This document shows, piece after piece, positions 22,101 through 33,100 of a DNA stretch of 64,000 bases (positions are counted from its first letter, which is position 1; every line of letters begins with the position of its first letter). The stretch is from Potentilla sterilis (lineage: Eukaryota; Streptophyta; Magnoliopsida; Rosales; Rosaceae), in contig OY821759.1 in the NCBI GenBank assembly GCA_963682095.1, positions 53,409,133-53,473,132 of the forward strand. The letters are read 5' to 3'. Made by a program: the position numbers and the translations under genes. The notes beneath the pieces were generated by a model. The model was not told the DNA's origin and ran no database searches. It saw only the letters and a program-made list of their open reading frames with translations.

Positions 22101-24347
22101 GGTCCGAATAAAGTACTTAAAAGAAATTTCACAGCTGTTCATGTAAATGATGGTGAATTAGAGATCCACTTCTACTCGGCTGGAAAAGGGACTCTTGATC
22201 AGGGACCTCTCGTATCTGCTATATCAGTGACCCCAGGTCAATAATTTTCTTTTGACATGCCTATATATATATATATATTTGGAGTAACGTAATTATAATA
22301 GAAATTTTATACATTTCATTATATTTGGACAATCTATAACACATGTACATTATGTTTTTCTTGTCGGGATGATCATGAATTGAGAAATCAGAGTACAAGC
22401 TACACAATGAACTATCTCCTTTGCACATAGCGCTCATTACTGCGGCTTCAATCATAGTTTTCGTGTTGCTTTTATTGCTTTTTGCCTGGATGATGGGATG
22501 GCTGGGGAATACAGATCACTTACAAGGTAACATACTATATATATATATATATATATACCGGCTAGGAACATTTGACAAGTATCCACTCTTCTTGAAATTC
22601 TTGCTGACCTTTAACATACATCTCTCATCATTTGTCCGGAGAACAGAAATAGATATAGGTCTAGAAAAGCCTGTCACCCTCAAACAATTAAAAAATGCTA
22701 CTCGGAATTTTAGCAAGAGGAATGAGATTGGTCATGGGGGTTTTGGGGTCGTTTACAAGGTAACTAATTTTCTTTTCTTTGTTTTAATTGTGGATTTCTA
22801 GCTACAAACTTAAGTCTTTAACTGATTTTCATTTGTTTGGTTGCAATTGTATGCAGGCTGAATTGCCAGGGAAAATTGTAGCTGTGAAGACACTTTCCTC
22901 TTATTCAGAAGACAGGATCAATGAGTTGAAAAATGAGTTTTATAATTTAAAATCATTGAGTCAAGAGAACCTTGTTCAGTTACTGGACGTTTACAACGCA
23001 AAAGGCCTTCATTTACTCATCTATGAATATATGCAAAACAACTCCCTTGCACACGCCTTATTCGGTATATTTTAATTCTATCATGTCCCTTTATTTTTAT
23101 TATATTTTTTTCCTGTACTAATATTGTAATTATTGAGGAGAATTTATGTTGATGCGGTGAATGTATGGGTTACAGATTCAAAGTCCAAACTGAAACTTGG
23201 TTGGGAAGCGAGGTTTAACATTTGCTTGGGAATAGCTAGGGGATTGGTGTATCTACATGAGCATCCCAGGCTGAAGACGGTGCACAGAGACATAAAATCC
23301 GCTAATATTCTTCTTGATGGAAACCTCAAGGCTAAAATTTCGGACTTTGGATTGGCAAGCCTTTACACTGAAGATGATCAATTCAAGTTCATCAAAGTAG
23401 AAGTGACAGAGTAAGTATAAACTATAGACCGAACACTACATATAATCATCCATGCAATCAACAACTTTATTTTTTTGAAATAAATGATAAGTTAGCTCTT
23501 GTTTTCTGCAGGGGATATATGGCACCTGAGTATGTTCGAGGAGTTGTGACATCTAAAGCTGATGTCTACAGTTTTGGGGTAGTCATACTTGAAACTGTTA
23601 GTGGAAGAAAAAATGCAGGACACACGAGAGATAGCCATGAAAGTGAATTTCTTTTAGATACGGTAAGCGAAATCGGCTTCTCCATGCTTTTCTGCATTCC
23701 TTTGGTTTGTCCAAACTATGTCGCATGTAATGTCATTTAACACGACTTCTATGTTGTGTTTGAAAATGCAGGCTTGTGATTTACAGCGAAGAGGAAAGCT
23801 GGTGGACTTGGTTGATAAAACCTTGTTTAACAATTATGATGCAAAACAAGCCATCATCATTTTGAATTTAGCAGTAATGTGCATCAATATATCGCCAACT
23901 GTGAGGCCTTCTATGTCTGACGTTTTGAGTGTTCTCATTGGCGACAAAAAAATTGAGGACATTTGTTCCCCTGCTCTGAATGAGCCGATTAAGGACACCA
24001 ATGACCCGCACGTCAAGGAGATCGCGGAGTTCGCTGTGTCGGAATACAACAAGAAATCCGGGAAGAAGCTGGAGTTACAGAGTGTGGTGAGCGGCGAGAC
24101 TCAGGCCGTCGCCGGCCAGAACTACCGGCTCGTCCTCGCCGTCAAGGATAAGTCGGTGGAGGCCAAGTACGAGGGCGTTGTGTATGAGAGGATTTGGGAG
24201 CATAGTAGGGAAGTGCTCTCCTTCGATAGTCACATTGCTCAAGTTGACTCCTCTGTTTCTATGGAAGCCACCTCGAGAGTATCCACATCATCCAGTTCGA
24301 TCAAAGGGGAAGATGAAATAGAACACATTTCTGAGAATACCCTGTAG
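16182..24347 (+). CDS. LRR-malectin receptor-like kinase (VIII-2 type) with an in-tail cystatin domain
   Basis: My exon model: 16182-16314, 16725-16869, 16973-17044, 17297-17368, 17549-17620, 17710-17766, 17839-17913, 18407-18475, 18591-18662, 18812-18883, 19110-19181, 19342-19413, 19773-19844, 19951-20022, 20220-20294, 20599-20670, 20794-20862, 20948-21016, 21148-21207, 21302-21349, 21434-21486, 21574-21938, 22056-22236, 22392-22526, 22647-22759, 22857-23064, 23176-23410, 23512-23662, 23772-24347. All have GT/AG borders and give one 1178-residue frame. Order: signal peptide (1-30), LRRs one per ~72-nt exon (to ~510), malectin domain (~526-703), membrane helix (719-739), kinase with GHGGFG loop, Lys800, HRD (895-897), DFG (915-917), then cystatin (1059-1139) and a Ser-rich tail. 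The activation segment has VTEGYMAPE where AGTxGYMAPE is usual. Plasma-membrane receptor; ligand unknown. Single exon borders could be off. Confidence 0.88.
23985..24227 (+). other. Cystatin domain embedded in the receptor kinase C-terminal tail
   Basis: These 81 codons encode a phytocystatin core: the plant signature AEFAVSEYNKK, the protease-binding loop QAVAG (QxVxG) and the second-loop Trp in ERIWEH. By hand count 67 of 81 residues match the free cystatin at 26735, and 38 consecutive bases (24118-24155) are identical to 26958-26995. DNA homology starts abruptly near 23982 and stops near 24227; kinase-tail sequence lies on both sides, so it is an internal insertion, not a read-through of two genes. 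The signal peptide and the N-terminal Gly-Gly of the free cystatin are absent. The segment is visibly richer in G and C than the surrounding kinase exon. Predicted location is the cytosolic side of the membrane. Inhibitory activity is unknown. Confidence 0.9.
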
Positions 24348-24792
24348 AGAATTCCAAATGATGTAGCCAAATTTCTGTGTCTATTTTCCTTTCCTTGTTT
24401 TCGGACTTGATTGACTGTTCTGCGTGCGATATGTATTGAACATGTATGTATATAATGGATTCTTGGCCTTGTCTTGTCAAATTGGATGTCAGGTACCGCC
24501 ACCAATGCTAATGAAGTAAATGAACTTGAATTAATGAATTTGGTGTTCTACTCTGACAATTTGTACAATTGAGAAAGCCAAAGAAATAAGAACCAAGGAA
24601 TACAAATGCATGCCAAACTTAAATGTCATGGATTGACATATATCATCTGCATATATATTTCTGCTTCATTTCATGATCTCTATCTTCTGTGTCTGCTTGT
24701 AGTGGTGCGTACTAGGTTACTTACTAGTCATATCTGCTTGTAGTGGTGCGTAATTAGTATGACAGTATCGATAACATTTCCGTTCACTTGTA

Positions 24793-25055
24793 ACAAAATA
24801 CGAGCCATCTCCTGCAAAACCCAACTATATGGGATTGCTTGTCGACCTCAGCAATGGCTTTCACACCAAAGCACCTTTGAGTGCATGTGATTCAAGCGTT
24901 CCTCTGGACTGCTTAGACTGCAAAACAAGAAGGTAAGATCGATCAGAGCATAAAAGGCGGCAAGATTAGCTAGATAGTGAGTTACTATAATACAACTAGG
25001 CCAAATTAACGAGTTGATCAGTCATAGTAGCTAGTATTAAATTGCTAGCAACATC
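24793..25055. repeat. Direct repeat, copy 1
   Basis: A stretch of about 260 bases that recurs, with small changes, from 25405. Shared landmarks include ATACGAGCCATCTCCTGC, GCTTGTCGACCTCAGCAATG and GACTGCTTAGACTGCAAAAC. No coding function is seen. Its position between the fusion gene and the free cystatin may bear on how the cystatin was copied. Confidence 0.85.
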
Positions 25056-25404
25056 CATAGTAGAAAGAAGAAAATGTCTTGGTTTAGCTCTGCTTTGCTT
25101 CTCCGGATCAGAGTAAGATCCTCGATCCTCAAGGGGTTGAGAAGGAAATCCTGTTAGCTAGTTCTATTCAGGTCTTGTTCGAGCCTTGTACGCCGGCTTA
25201 GTCAGCGCCCGCGTAATAGTTGTTTGATCAAGAAGTCAGAGTCTATTGGGAGCAGACGAGAGGACTCGCCAGGGGTCGTCCGCAGTCGAGTTGCACCGCT
25301 CCAAAGGGTGCTAGCACGCCTAAGCACACAGAAGACACAAGAGGAATCTACATCTGCCACCCCCAAGTGCTGACTGTTCGCCAGGTGCTAAATCCGCCAC
25401 GAAC

Positions 25405-25716
25405 ACAAAATACGAGCCATCTCCTGCAAAACCCAACTATATCGGATTGCTTGTCGACCTCAGCAATGGCTTTCACACCAAAGCACCTTTGAGTGTCATT
25501 CAAGCGGCGTCCCTCTGGACTGCTTAGACTGCAAAACAAGAACGTGAATATAGAAATTGTCGTACTAAGCTCAAAAACAAGAAAATAGAAGATCGATCAG
25601 AGCATAAAAGGGGGCAAGATTAGCTAGATATTGAGTTAGTATAATACAATTAGGCCAAATTAACGAGTTGATCAGTCATAGTAGCTAATGTATATATATT
25701 GCTAGCAAAATCCAAA
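25405..25716. repeat. Direct repeat, copy 2
   Basis: Second copy of the repeat at 24793. It has an extra segment of roughly 50 bases after GCAAAACAAGAA and diverges after TTGCTAGCAAAATCC. About 350 bases of unrelated sequence separate the two copies. Confidence 0.85.
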
Positions 25717-26667
25717 GTTGATGTAGAGCGTATGGCGGAGGAGGTTGAGGAGTTGATTGATCGCAGCAAAGGTAAATCGAGTTTATTGCAAATATGGCGA
25801 TCAGTGACATAATCGTAATTAAAGTTGCGGTTTTGAAAGTTGCAGATTTGGCATTCGGTGTCCGATTGATGATTGTGATACATTTCCGGAAAGGGAACGA
25901 CGTCAAGAATCAAACTCGTTGCTTTGCCCCGATGTGTGGGCTTTTTCTGGCTTTCGAGTTCGTTTAGGGTCTCAAAACAGCAGTTTAATATGTTTTCAGA
26001 ATTTATGTTTTCTAATTCGTTTTGGATTTGATTTTTTATTTCCTTGGGCTTTAGGATTTTGTTGTTAGTTGCCCTAGGGTTTGTTTAGTAGTATTTAAAC
26101 ATCCTTAAACAGCTATAGACAGTTTTATCTTATTATCTTTCAATCAAACAAGAGTTTTCTCTTATTTACCGGTGGATTCCAGAATTTATCTTTAGACTTC
26201 TTCGCTTAAAAACTTTTGTTACCATTTACATTTATCACTTATAAATTTACCATCCTTTTACTGCATCAAAAATAGAAAGAAGAAAATGTCTTAGAATAGT
26301 GAATAAAATTGGACAGATGTTAACAAATTAAGTCACGGACTAGTTAGTTAGTTATTCAACTTATTTGTGACCCCCAAAAGTCTTCCTTATCTTGTCTCCT
26401 TGGATAGGATTACCTTGTGAATAAAACCAAGACAAAACATACAACTATGAGTCTCCCCCTGTTTCTTCAAGGCCATGGTGGCAAATATGTAAATAACAGA
26501 AACCCCACTAAATCCGTCAAATTCCGTAACTACCCCTACTTCCCGCCTTGAGCCAACCAGCGTTCATTCGGCAATACCAAAGACAAGTCTGGAACCTTCC
26601 TTATAAACCGACTCTATCTGACATTACTTGCTTTGCCCGTTATCTTCCCACCCACCACCACCGCCAG

Positions 26668-26677
26668 TATTTATAAA
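26668..26677 (+). promoter_or_regulatory. TATA box of the cystatin gene
   Basis: TATTTATAAA lies 58 bases before the cystatin ATG, a typical plant core-promoter spacing for a short 5' UTR. A similar TTATAAACCG occurs at 26601-26610, so the same ten bases appear twice and an alternative start site is possible. Confidence 0.6.
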
Positions 26678-26734
26678 CCGCCTTTCTCAGTCTCTCTTGT
26701 TCATCCATCATTCAAACAAACTCAACGGTCAAAG

Positions 26735-27082
26735 ATGCGTCCATTATTCTGCCTCCTCGCAATCCTCGCCGTCCTCCTCCCTCTGGCCGCCGCCGCCCGC
26801 GGTGGTATTGTCGGCGGATGGAGCCCGATTGAGGACATCAACGACCCCCACGTGAAGGAGATTGCCGAGTTCGCGGTGTCGGAGTACAACAAGAAACAAG
26901 GGAAGAAGCTGGTGTTACAGAAAGTGTTGAAGGGCGAGAAACAGGTTGTCGCCGGCGAGAACTACCGGCTCGTCCTCGCCGTCAAGGATAAGTCGACGTC
27001 GGCAAAGTACGAGGGTGTTGTGTATGAGCGGATTTGGGAGCATACTAGGGAATTGCTCTCGTTCGATCGAGTCAAGAAATAA
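26735..27082 (+). CDS. Secreted phytocystatin (cysteine proteinase inhibitor 5-like)
   Basis: A 115-residue single-exon gene. Residues 1-21 form a hydrophobic signal peptide ending in an Ala-rich cleavage region. The mature part has the N-terminal Gly-Gly, the plant signature AEFAVSEYNKK, the QVVAG loop that wedges into the active site of papain-like proteases, and a Trp in ERIWEH, where many plant cystatins have PW. These are the three contact regions of the family. Role: inhibition of C1A cysteine proteases in the secretory pathway or apoplast. I chose this ATG because it opens directly on the signal peptide and follows the TATA box; the upstream frame is open but not cystatin-like. It is the close relative, and likely source, of the domain in the receptor kinase upstream. 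Confidence 0.95.
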   Translation: MRPLFCLLAILAVLLPLAAAARGGIVGGWSPIEDINDPHVKEIAEFAVSEYNKKQGKKLVLQKVLKGEKQVVAGENYRLVLAVKDKSTSAKYEGVVYERIWEHTRELLSFDRVKK

Positions 27083-27703
27083 TCATTAATCCATGTTGAT
27101 CCAATCCAGTCGGTGATCCATTTTAATTACTAGTTCAATTTTCTGTTAGTATTTCTCGTCACTGTAATAAGATTATGTAAATGTTGTGATTCAGAGACTG
27201 GTTGTTCCTATTGATTGTCTGGCAATTTCTGTGCGTCTAATGTACGTTGTTTATCTTCATTTCGATTGTTGTTGGGATTTACCGATTTAGAGAGTTGTTG
27301 TCGATCTTGGCGTTTATTGTTTGGAAATGCATGCAATGTCTTGAAGGAAAACTGGGTCTTCTTACCCGACATTAATCTTAGTTGAGGGAGAAGATGAAGC
27401 TGGCGAGCCAAATGATATGGATCAGTATGTGGTTTAAGATTTGTGCACTATACATGTGCACTTGGTACTGGTTGTTGTATATTTTCTCTTTAGAACGTTG
27501 CCCTGATTACATGCATGAGAGTGAGTCAATTGAATGTAATGAGGCAAATGCAAAGGAGACTGGATTAATGCAGAGAATCTAGCACGAGTCTTCTGTCCCT
27601 CAAGACTTGCATTTGACCTCTGTCGGTTGTGTTGTATTATAATGCAAGGAGACGATGAATGTCAAGTAGAGTTATAGAGATGAAGTTTCCCGACTTTTGA
27701 TTT
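27083..27703. other. 3' flank of cystatin; no further gene seen
   Basis: Contains the cystatin 3' UTR and unassigned sequence. Short open frames are present but have no family signature. Confidence 0.45.
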
Positions 27704-27971
27704 TGGTGGTTAGTGGAGGAGGCGTTGAAAGCTGAGAAAGCTTGAGAGAAAAGAAAGCTTCTATATTGATGAAGAAGAAGAAGTGACGATTACAATTAAC
27801 AGAATCAGCTAAATATCTCAGTATGATGGCCACACACATAAAGCCACGTGGATAATGCTGACAGAAGGATTACAGCTCATTACAGAAGGTTTAACAGAAA
27901 GCTGAGGAGTAACAGAAATAACAGAAAGCTTTAACAGAAAGACTAAGCTTTTTAACAGACTAATCCTAACA
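27704..27971 (-). repeat. 3' LTR of a truncated copia element
   Basis: On the minus strand TGTTAGGATTAG begins at 27971 directly after a purine tract (GCTGAGGGAGGG), the expected junction of polypurine tract and 3' LTR. The far end is set at CCACCA near 27704 only because it ends in CA; I could not confirm it by a target duplication, since the other end of the element is missing. Confidence 0.55.
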
Positions 27972-28625
27972 CCCTCCCTCAGCTTGATGGTGGTGGAACA
28001 AGCATCAAGCTGGAGCAGAGATGAAGATGCTGAGGAGAGCACAAACCCTTTGTAAACAGATCTGCCAGTTGATTTTTGGAGGAAACAAAGAGTAGCTTAA
28101 TAGAACCTGCTTTAACCTGATTTCTTGTAAAATGAACATCCACCTCTACATGCTTCAGTTTTGAATGATATACTGGATTGGTGGCAAGAGCAATTGCAGA
28201 AATATTGTCACAATGCAGTAAAGGAACATCAGCAAGGGATATCTTCAAGTCTTTGAACATATGCAGTAACCACATTACTTCAGATGTTGTATCTGCCATA
28301 CTCCTATATTCAGCTTCTGTTGAAGATCTGGAAACAGCAGTTTGTTTCTTACTACACCAAGAGATAGGACAGTCATTTAGCATAACAACAAATCCAGTTG
28401 TGGATTTCCTATCATTGGGGTCTCCGGCCCAATCTGCATCACAGTATGCTTTGAGATGTAATAGACTCTTATCATGAGTTCTTTTCTTGAATAAAATTCC
28501 CTGATCAATTGTTCCCTTAACATACTTTAGGATTCTTCGAGCTGCTTCTAAATGAACATAAGTTGGAGAGTTCAAAAATTGACAAACTGAGTTGACTGCA
28601 AAAGAGATATCAGGCCTTGATTTTC
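27972..28625 (-). pseudogene. Ty1/copia pol fragment (RNase H end)
   Basis: Minus-strand coding sequence for the end of a copia polyprotein: ARRILKYVKGT, the RNase H segment YCDADWAGDPNDRKSTTGF, STEAEYRSMA and the terminal DLFTKGL. It stops abruptly at about 28625, just after the RPDI motif, so the RT, integrase, protease and gag parts and the 5' LTR are gone. What remains is open, which suggests truncation rather than long decay. It lies between the cystatin and the intact MO25-like gene. Confidence 0.92.
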
Positions 28626-29312
28626 CATACGAACAAGTTTATTTGATGATTTTTTGTGATCTCATTTATATACTCCACAACTAAAATAACGTTAGTAGAA
28701 TCATTGTATTGTTGAACGTAGAATACTCGGGGTTGGATCGTAGGATTGGGTTGTGGATATACCGTCATATAGGGGGCATTTCTTATGGGTGTAAAATAGA
28801 TCAGATCAAGGCTTTGATCGAGCTTGAGGCCGAAAAGAAAAGGTGCGAGTTAAAGCCGAAAGGAAAGAAGGAAATAAGAGCGTGAATGGAAGTGATGTGT
28901 CTGGTTGGGAGATTAGGAATGGAGGCATGTGAGTATGACCTTGTAAAGCAAGGCAGTGCTACACTGCTACTTGTAGGATGACGCTGCAAAATGGGTATAC
29001 CAGCTTCTAGTAATGGCTACGTTCCACACAAACTAAACTCGTACCTTATCGCTTCAACAAATGATAAGACATTTATCAAAGGAAAGGTTGATGATCGACT
29101 TTGACAGCTATGTAAAGGAAACCACGCCGTGCATAGTGGCCATCACTTTCATTGCTTGTATCAAATCAAATGATTATATGGATTATGGCTCTGATTTAGT
29201 GGAAGTGGAATGCCTGATTACTTGGACTTACCATTTTTATCGTAGCATTAATCAATATTCATCCCACAACAAGACGTGATGCATGTGATGGTAACATTAA
29301 TAACCTAATGCG

Positions 29313-29349
<37 letters not shown>

Positions 29350-30132
29350 CATCGATCCACGCTTAAAGGATCATGATTGAAATTAAGTGGATTATAAAGA
29401 TTGCATATCAACATAAAGGACCAATATATGTGGAGCAGGGGATTAGAGGTAATGTGGGTCTATCTGTAACAAAGTGAAGATCAAATCTTGCTTCCACCAG
29501 CCTGCCAAGTCTGTCTGGTTTCTCTCAAGACTAGTCAAGTTTTGTGACTCATTACTAACCAAGAAAAAAAAAGTGAGAAAAATACACATAACTTATAAGC
29601 ACAATACAAAGCTGATACAAGTCGGCTAATAAAATTGTAGGTTTACAAAAAAAAAACCTATGGCAAGACAAGTTCTACCAAGGTAGGTTTTCTAGTTTGA
29701 GGCGGATTTAAACTAGAGCAACTACCAATCGTCAAGACTGGTCGATTAAGGATACTGTACCACAAACAGATAAGAAATCTGATCATTATATAAAATAAAA
29801 TTGATTGAGATATTATCCCACATAGTAAAAAAAAAAATCCAAAATTGATCGAGGGTGTGATGCTAAAGTTGGGTGTATTAATGAAAAATTTGTTGGGAAA
29901 GGAAAAAAGAGAGAAGAGATTTGGATAACTAGCCCCTACGACCCTGTCGCAAACACAAAAACCAACACAACACAAAGACACAATAGGAATCTGTACGTCC
30001 AAATTAAGAGGACCTCGGAGAGCCTCGAGGCCGGTGACGGGGCTCTCTCCTCCATCGCTGCCGCGACAGAATTTATCTCAGCAGCTTCGACGTAGCCTCA
30101 GCCAAAGCAGCACCGGTAGCCAGAGTCAGAGG
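28626..30132. other. Intergenic and promoter of the MO25-like gene
   Basis: No gene is recognised. It includes a TA microsatellite at about 29314-29345. GC-rich sequence from about 30010 is the likely 5' UTR of the MO25-like gene. An upstream in-frame ATG at 30034 exists, but the conserved MO25 start is at 30133. Confidence 0.5.
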
Positions 30133-33100
30133 ATGAAGGGTCTCTTCAAGTCTAAGCCTCGCACGCCTGCCGATGTCGTCCGTCAAACCCGCGATCTCCT
30201 CATCTATGCACAGCGCACCACCCCCGATTCCAAAGAGAGCAAGCGCGAGGAAAAGGTATCGTCTTTTTCCGACATTCACAATTGGGTTGTTTCTACATTT
30301 AATCTGGATCCACTCCAATTTGAGCTGCTTAGCTGAAACATGTTTTAGTTTGTGTTGGGATCACGCAAGTTTCGGTTTTGTGGTTATGTTTGAATTAAAA
30401 AACAAGTCTTTTCGATCCCTTGAATAAGTTTGTTGGAATTTGGATTGTGTTGAACAGATGGCGGAGCTTTCCAAAAACATTAGGGAGTTGAAGTGCATTC
30501 TGTACGGCAACAGTGAATCTGAGCCTGTTTCGGAAGCTTGTGCTCAATTGACACAGGAGTTTTTCAGGGAGAATACGCTTCGGCTTCTAATTATGTGTCT
30601 TCCGAAGTTGAACTTGGAGGTAAGCATTGAAAGCCTTGTTTTTTGGCTATGGCCTGTTATTGAATTCAGTGGCATGTGCTTGATATGGGATGGGATTGTG
30701 ATGTAGGCGAGGAAAGATGCCACTCAAGTTGTTGCCAATCTACAGAGGCAACAGGTTCACTCCAAGTTGATCGCATCCGATTACTTGGAAGCAAACATTG
30801 ATTTAATGGATGTTTTGATCCAAGGGTAAGCCTCTATTGCAAAGGATTTTTGGATTCTTTTGCACCCGTCTCATTTCGTAAATTGTCCGTGATGCTGATT
30901 GTCAATAGTGCACCTATTGTTTCTGAATAATGATAGTAGAGCTCTTTTTCAATTATTGAACTACATACTTCATATTAAATATAGACATGGATCTGAACTT
31001 TCAAGTTCTGTGATGAGTGCATAAAGAAGTTTCTTGCTTTTTGAATGTTATATCTAAGCTGGCAGTGAGTGGTTGTGAAAAGATGTTTTTCTAAAATTCC
31101 TCGTTTGCTTTTTATTGTTCTTTGTGGTTCTTTCATCAGAAAGTACAAATACTTTGTGTCTTTTGGTTCTCAATTACATTTTTCAGAAAATTTTGTGGTT
31201 CAATAGGAGGAAAGATTGTAATGATTACTTACTCTTACAATGAATCTTCAAGGTGTCCTAAGCTGTTCTCCTTTAATGAAGATTTAATTTTTATGAGACA
31301 AGGGATGCTCTTTCTTTCATATTGCAGTTTATGGTTTCAAAAAGTATTTTGTCTTAGTTGAATTTATAGTGCTCATTATCTAATTATTAATTGACTTCTA
31401 CTAGGTACGGAGACACAGATATGGCTTTACATTATGGTGCAATGCTGAGAGAGTGCATACGCCACCAAAGTGTTGCAAGGTGAGCTGAGTGAACTTGATT
31501 CATCTAGCTCCTGATTTGACTGTGGCTGTAGGATTATGATAACTCCTGTACTTGGTTTATCAGGAATTGTTCATCCTTTGGATCTTTTTAACCTTGAGCT
31601 CAGAGCTTTATCCTCTCAAGAATAGCTAATTTATGTTATCTCTTAAAATCTTGCTTTTGAACTTTTGGGTTTGATTGCAGATATGTTTTGGAATCTCAAC
31701 ACATGAAGAAGTTCTTTGACTATATACAGCTTCCCAATTTTGATATTGCTGCAGATGCTGCTGCAACTTTTAAGGTTGAGTTAATCTGAAAGAATTTTTA
31801 TGAATGATACATCTTTGTTCAGGAGGCTTCTTGTATTGACTTAACCTAATATTTGTGAAATTATGTGTCTGTGCTTTCACTTGTTTGCAGCCACCTGGTT
31901 AAACTGCACATTTTGTTTGAAACATTTCTTGTCTGCATGTAGGAATTTTTACACTAGTTCTCTGATTAATCTTGAAGCTCTTTCGAATACTGCAATTATT
32001 GGTTTATGATGTATTTATACTGTTGCAGTAGAATCTTTCTGATGTCTTGTAACGTCTTCCTGCAGGAACTCCTGACAAGGCATAAATCTACTGTAGCAGA
32101 TTTTTTATCCAAGAATTATGACTGGGTAAGGGTTTTCACTTCTTTTTGGTTACAGATGCATGGGTTTGCTCACCAGTATTCATCATCTTGTGGGAAATTA
32201 GAAATATTGGTCCTAGTTATTTGTATGTAATTATAATAGAAGCATTTTGAGTGAGAAGGAAGATAAGAATGAAAAAAGAACGATATAAAAGCACCTAATA
32301 AGTTTATAATTTGGTTCTCCCTTTTATCAATTACTGTATGTTGCTGCTTGTGTTATTTTCTCACCAACTTGATCTTTGTTGTCCCCAATCTTCAACCAGT
32401 TTTTTGCAGAGTATAACTCAAAGCTGCTGGAATCAACTAATTACATTACCAGACGACAAGCTGTCAAGGTATGTTAAATATTTCACAGAGTCTGGTCTGT
32501 CTTTGTTATAACATGATGCCTGAATATGGGTCCCTTTTTACTCTGTTATTGTTTATATATATATATATATATTAGTTATAAGTACCTCTTTCTGAATATT
32601 TAATTATCGACTTGAAATAAGCCTTCTAGTTGGTTTTTTGCTAATCGATTATAAATTTAATGGAATGATGTTTGCTGAAGAAGCTTCTGAATTTGTTTCA
32701 GCTGTTGGGAGATATTTTGCTGGATAGGTCAAATTCAGCTGTAATGACTCGTTATGTGAGCTCGAGAGACAATTTGAGGATCCTTATGAATCTTCTCAGG
32801 GTATGATATACTCTCCTAAACTGTTTGTTGCTGATGCTATTTTCTTCCCCCCTCTCCTTCAAAAAACTTCAAATCCATCTTCTTCACCGGGTTTCCTTTT
32901 CACGCTGGTAGAGGATGCGTTTGATACCTTTGTTTTGTTTTTCGTTTATATATTATATGAGCCTGAAATTTGTGCTGATCTATTTGTCTGAAATATTGCT
33001 TAATCTAATTGCGAAATTATGTGGTTAATTTGTAGGAGTCAAGCAAGAGCATCCAGATCGAAGCATTTCATGTTTTTAAGGTTCAGTCCATCCTCCCATT

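Larger units (their letters stand above)
24348..26667. other. Intergenic region with a large direct repeat, between the two cystatin-coding genes
   Basis: No gene is seen. Besides the direct repeat described separately, 25990-26270 contains AT-rich sequence with a TATTTAAA-like motif that might be a decayed LTR end; I cannot confirm this. A phrase at 25058-25080 recurs near 26270 (GAAAGAAGAAAATGTCTT), as if the second repeat copy were interrupted by about 550 bases. Confidence 0.5.

Noticed and set aside
24000..24347. Separate cystatin gene overlapping the end of the kinase gene
   Set aside because: No signal peptide, start codon or promoter is seen before the domain, and it is in frame with the kinase in one exon with kinase tail on both sides.
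30034..30132. Upstream in-frame ATG extending the MO25-like protein by 33 residues
   Set aside because: The family starts at MKGLF (30133); the extension is low-complexity 5' UTR-like sequence.
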